Of a stretch of 64,000 nucleotides of DNA, positions 63,794-64,000 are shown piece by piece. Numbering within the stretch: the first letter of the stretch is position 1; every line of letters begins with the position of its first letter. The position numbers were made by a program, and so were the translations under genes. The DNA is from Bacteroidales bacterium. Its GTDB lineage: Bacteria; Bacteroidota; Bacteroidia; Bacteroidales; Marinilabiliaceae. The stretch spans positions 186,001 to 250,000 of the forward strand of contig QKJP01000036.1 in assembly GCA_003249255.1 (NCBI GenBank), read 5' to 3'. The notes under the pieces are model-generated. The model saw nothing but the letters and a program-made list of their open reading frames with translations, was not told where the DNA came from and searched no databases.

Positions 63794-63878
63794 AGTTCGA
63801 CGGATACCTGCCTCGCCGTCAGGCAGGGAATAGCAGTTTCCTAAACTGTAGATATGGGTTCGATTCCCGTCGGGACTA
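63794..63878 (+). pseudogene. Broken tRNA-Arg copy with inserted palindrome
   Basis: From AGTTCGACGGATA onward it repeats the tRNA-Arg gene (63368-63431) with one base change, but the 5' acceptor strand is missing and a 21-bp GC-rich palindrome (63807-63827) is inserted in the D arm. The anticodon arm, T arm and 3' acceptor strand are identical to the intact gene. The copy cannot fold into a tRNA. Confidence 0.88.
63807..63827. repeat. 21-bp GC-rich palindrome inserted in a tRNA copy
   Basis: CCTGCCT and AGGCAGG form a perfect 7-bp stem around a CGCCGTC loop. It is an insertion because the intact tRNA-Arg gene lacks it at the same point (GGATA|GAATAG). A palindrome of similar form, CCTGCA-TGA-TGCAGG, is at 19454-19468. 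Confidence 0.8.
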
Positions 63879-63879
63879 C

Positions 63880-63918
63880 AAAAAAAAAAGCTTGTGAGTT
63901 TTCTTGCAGGCTTTTTTT
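63880..63918. terminator. Second copy of the tRNA-Arg terminator
   Basis: The sequence repeats the terminator at 63433-63470 with three more A residues. Its distal end overlaps the stop codon of the minus-strand gene at the window edge. Confidence 0.75.
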
Positions 63919-64000
63919 ATTCTTCAACTAATAGTTCTTTATAAGCCGATTTACTGATTAATTTGTGTGCTTTTTCATAATCAGCAGAGGTTACTTTGAT
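63917..64000 (-). CDS. 3' end of a minus-strand gene (partial)
   Basis: The last 84 bases read on the minus strand as 27 codons and TAA: IKVTSADYEKAHKLISKSAY followed by KELLVEE. The start lies outside the window. The composition is protein-like and soluble. The product cannot be named from this piece. The duplicated terminator lies directly against its stop codon, so the duplication reaches the 3' edge of this gene. Confidence 0.55.
   Translation of the reverse strand: MKVTSADYEKAHKLISKSAYKELLVEE

Noticed and set aside
63794-63878. A second functional tRNA-Arg(CCT)
   Set aside because: The 5' acceptor strand is missing and 21 bp are inserted in the D arm, so the cloverleaf cannot form.
1-64000. 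CRISPR array, prophage, toxin-antitoxin or defence island
   Set aside because: No direct repeats with regular spacers, no phage structural or integrase genes and no recognisable defence genes are present.

Overview
The window is an AT-rich stretch of a Bacteroidota chromosome, most likely class Bacteroidia (a Marinilabiliales-type marine or sediment anaerobe is my guess). The evidence is: (i) promoters of the Bacteroidota type (TTTG, about 17-23 nt, TAnnTTTG) before many genes and almost no Shine-Dalgarno sequences; (ii) family features such as an F0 subunit a with a long exported N-terminal domain, eukaryote-like glycyl-tRNA synthetase, SPOR lipoproteins and an rsfS-ftsH-cdsA-psd cluster; (iii) lipoproteins with C-K/H/Q starts. 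Most genes are core housekeeping genes. I see no prophage, CRISPR array, integrase or complete insertion sequence.

Layout. 1-1441: the 3' part of sbcC. 1719-7379 (minus): bactofilin, a small AtpI-like membrane protein and atpB-E-F-H-A-G; the beta and epsilon genes are not here. 7444-13504: an exported-sensor adenylate cyclase with a C-terminal HD domain, a double UspA protein, nadB and glyS. 13720-20224: a VTT membrane protein, polA, a small STAS-like protein, ywbE, truC and an unknown protein. 20363-29597: a chemoreceptor with a CZB-like sensor and a hemerythrin tail, an M3 peptidase lipoprotein, a second copy of the STAS-like protein, a C-terminal processing protease and a semialdehyde dehydrogenase. 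29862-38196: a C_GCAxxG_C_C protein, a 39-codon ORF, a Na/Pi transporter, a degenerate ADP-ribosylglycohydrolase, an AI-2E-type permease, a SPOR protein, NUDIX, pyrE, an SRPBCC protein and birA. 38381-50398: rsfS-ftsH-cdsA-psd, a small acidic lipoprotein, an SLC12-like transporter, a GT39-like protein, a methyltransferase-GT2 fusion, coaD and a thioredoxin-fold protein. 50911-57126: a zinc protease, a PiT-PhoU fusion divergent from phoR/phoB-like genes, a SPOR lipoprotein and a YbaK deacylase. 57661-64000: secreted proteins, recX, tRNA-Leu, recO, an aminotransferase homologue and tRNA-Arg with a GIY-YIG gene.

How genes fit together. Phosphate handling recurs: NptA-type and PiT transporters, both with PhoU-like tails, plus a PhoR/PhoB pair next to PiT. 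The atp operon makes most of the F0F1 enzyme. cdsA and psd serve phosphatidylethanolamine synthesis. The GT39 protein and the methyltransferase-GT2 fusion suggest polyprenyl-linked sugar transfer.

Most unusual items. (1) An aminotransferase (62078-63220) collinear with the YbdL family in which the PLP lysine is Glu and other PLP contacts are changed. (2) tRNA-Arg(CCT), a GIY-YIG nuclease gene and a second truncated tRNA-Arg plus terminator copy, giving a cassette-like layout; the second copy is split by a 21-bp GC-rich palindrome. (3) Three copies of a roughly 195-240 bp MITE-like intergenic element with imperfect inverted ends. (4) Two paralogous small STAS-like proteins 7 kb apart. (5) Promoter -7 boxes four bases before the ATG of pyrE and recO, which suggests leaderless mRNAs.
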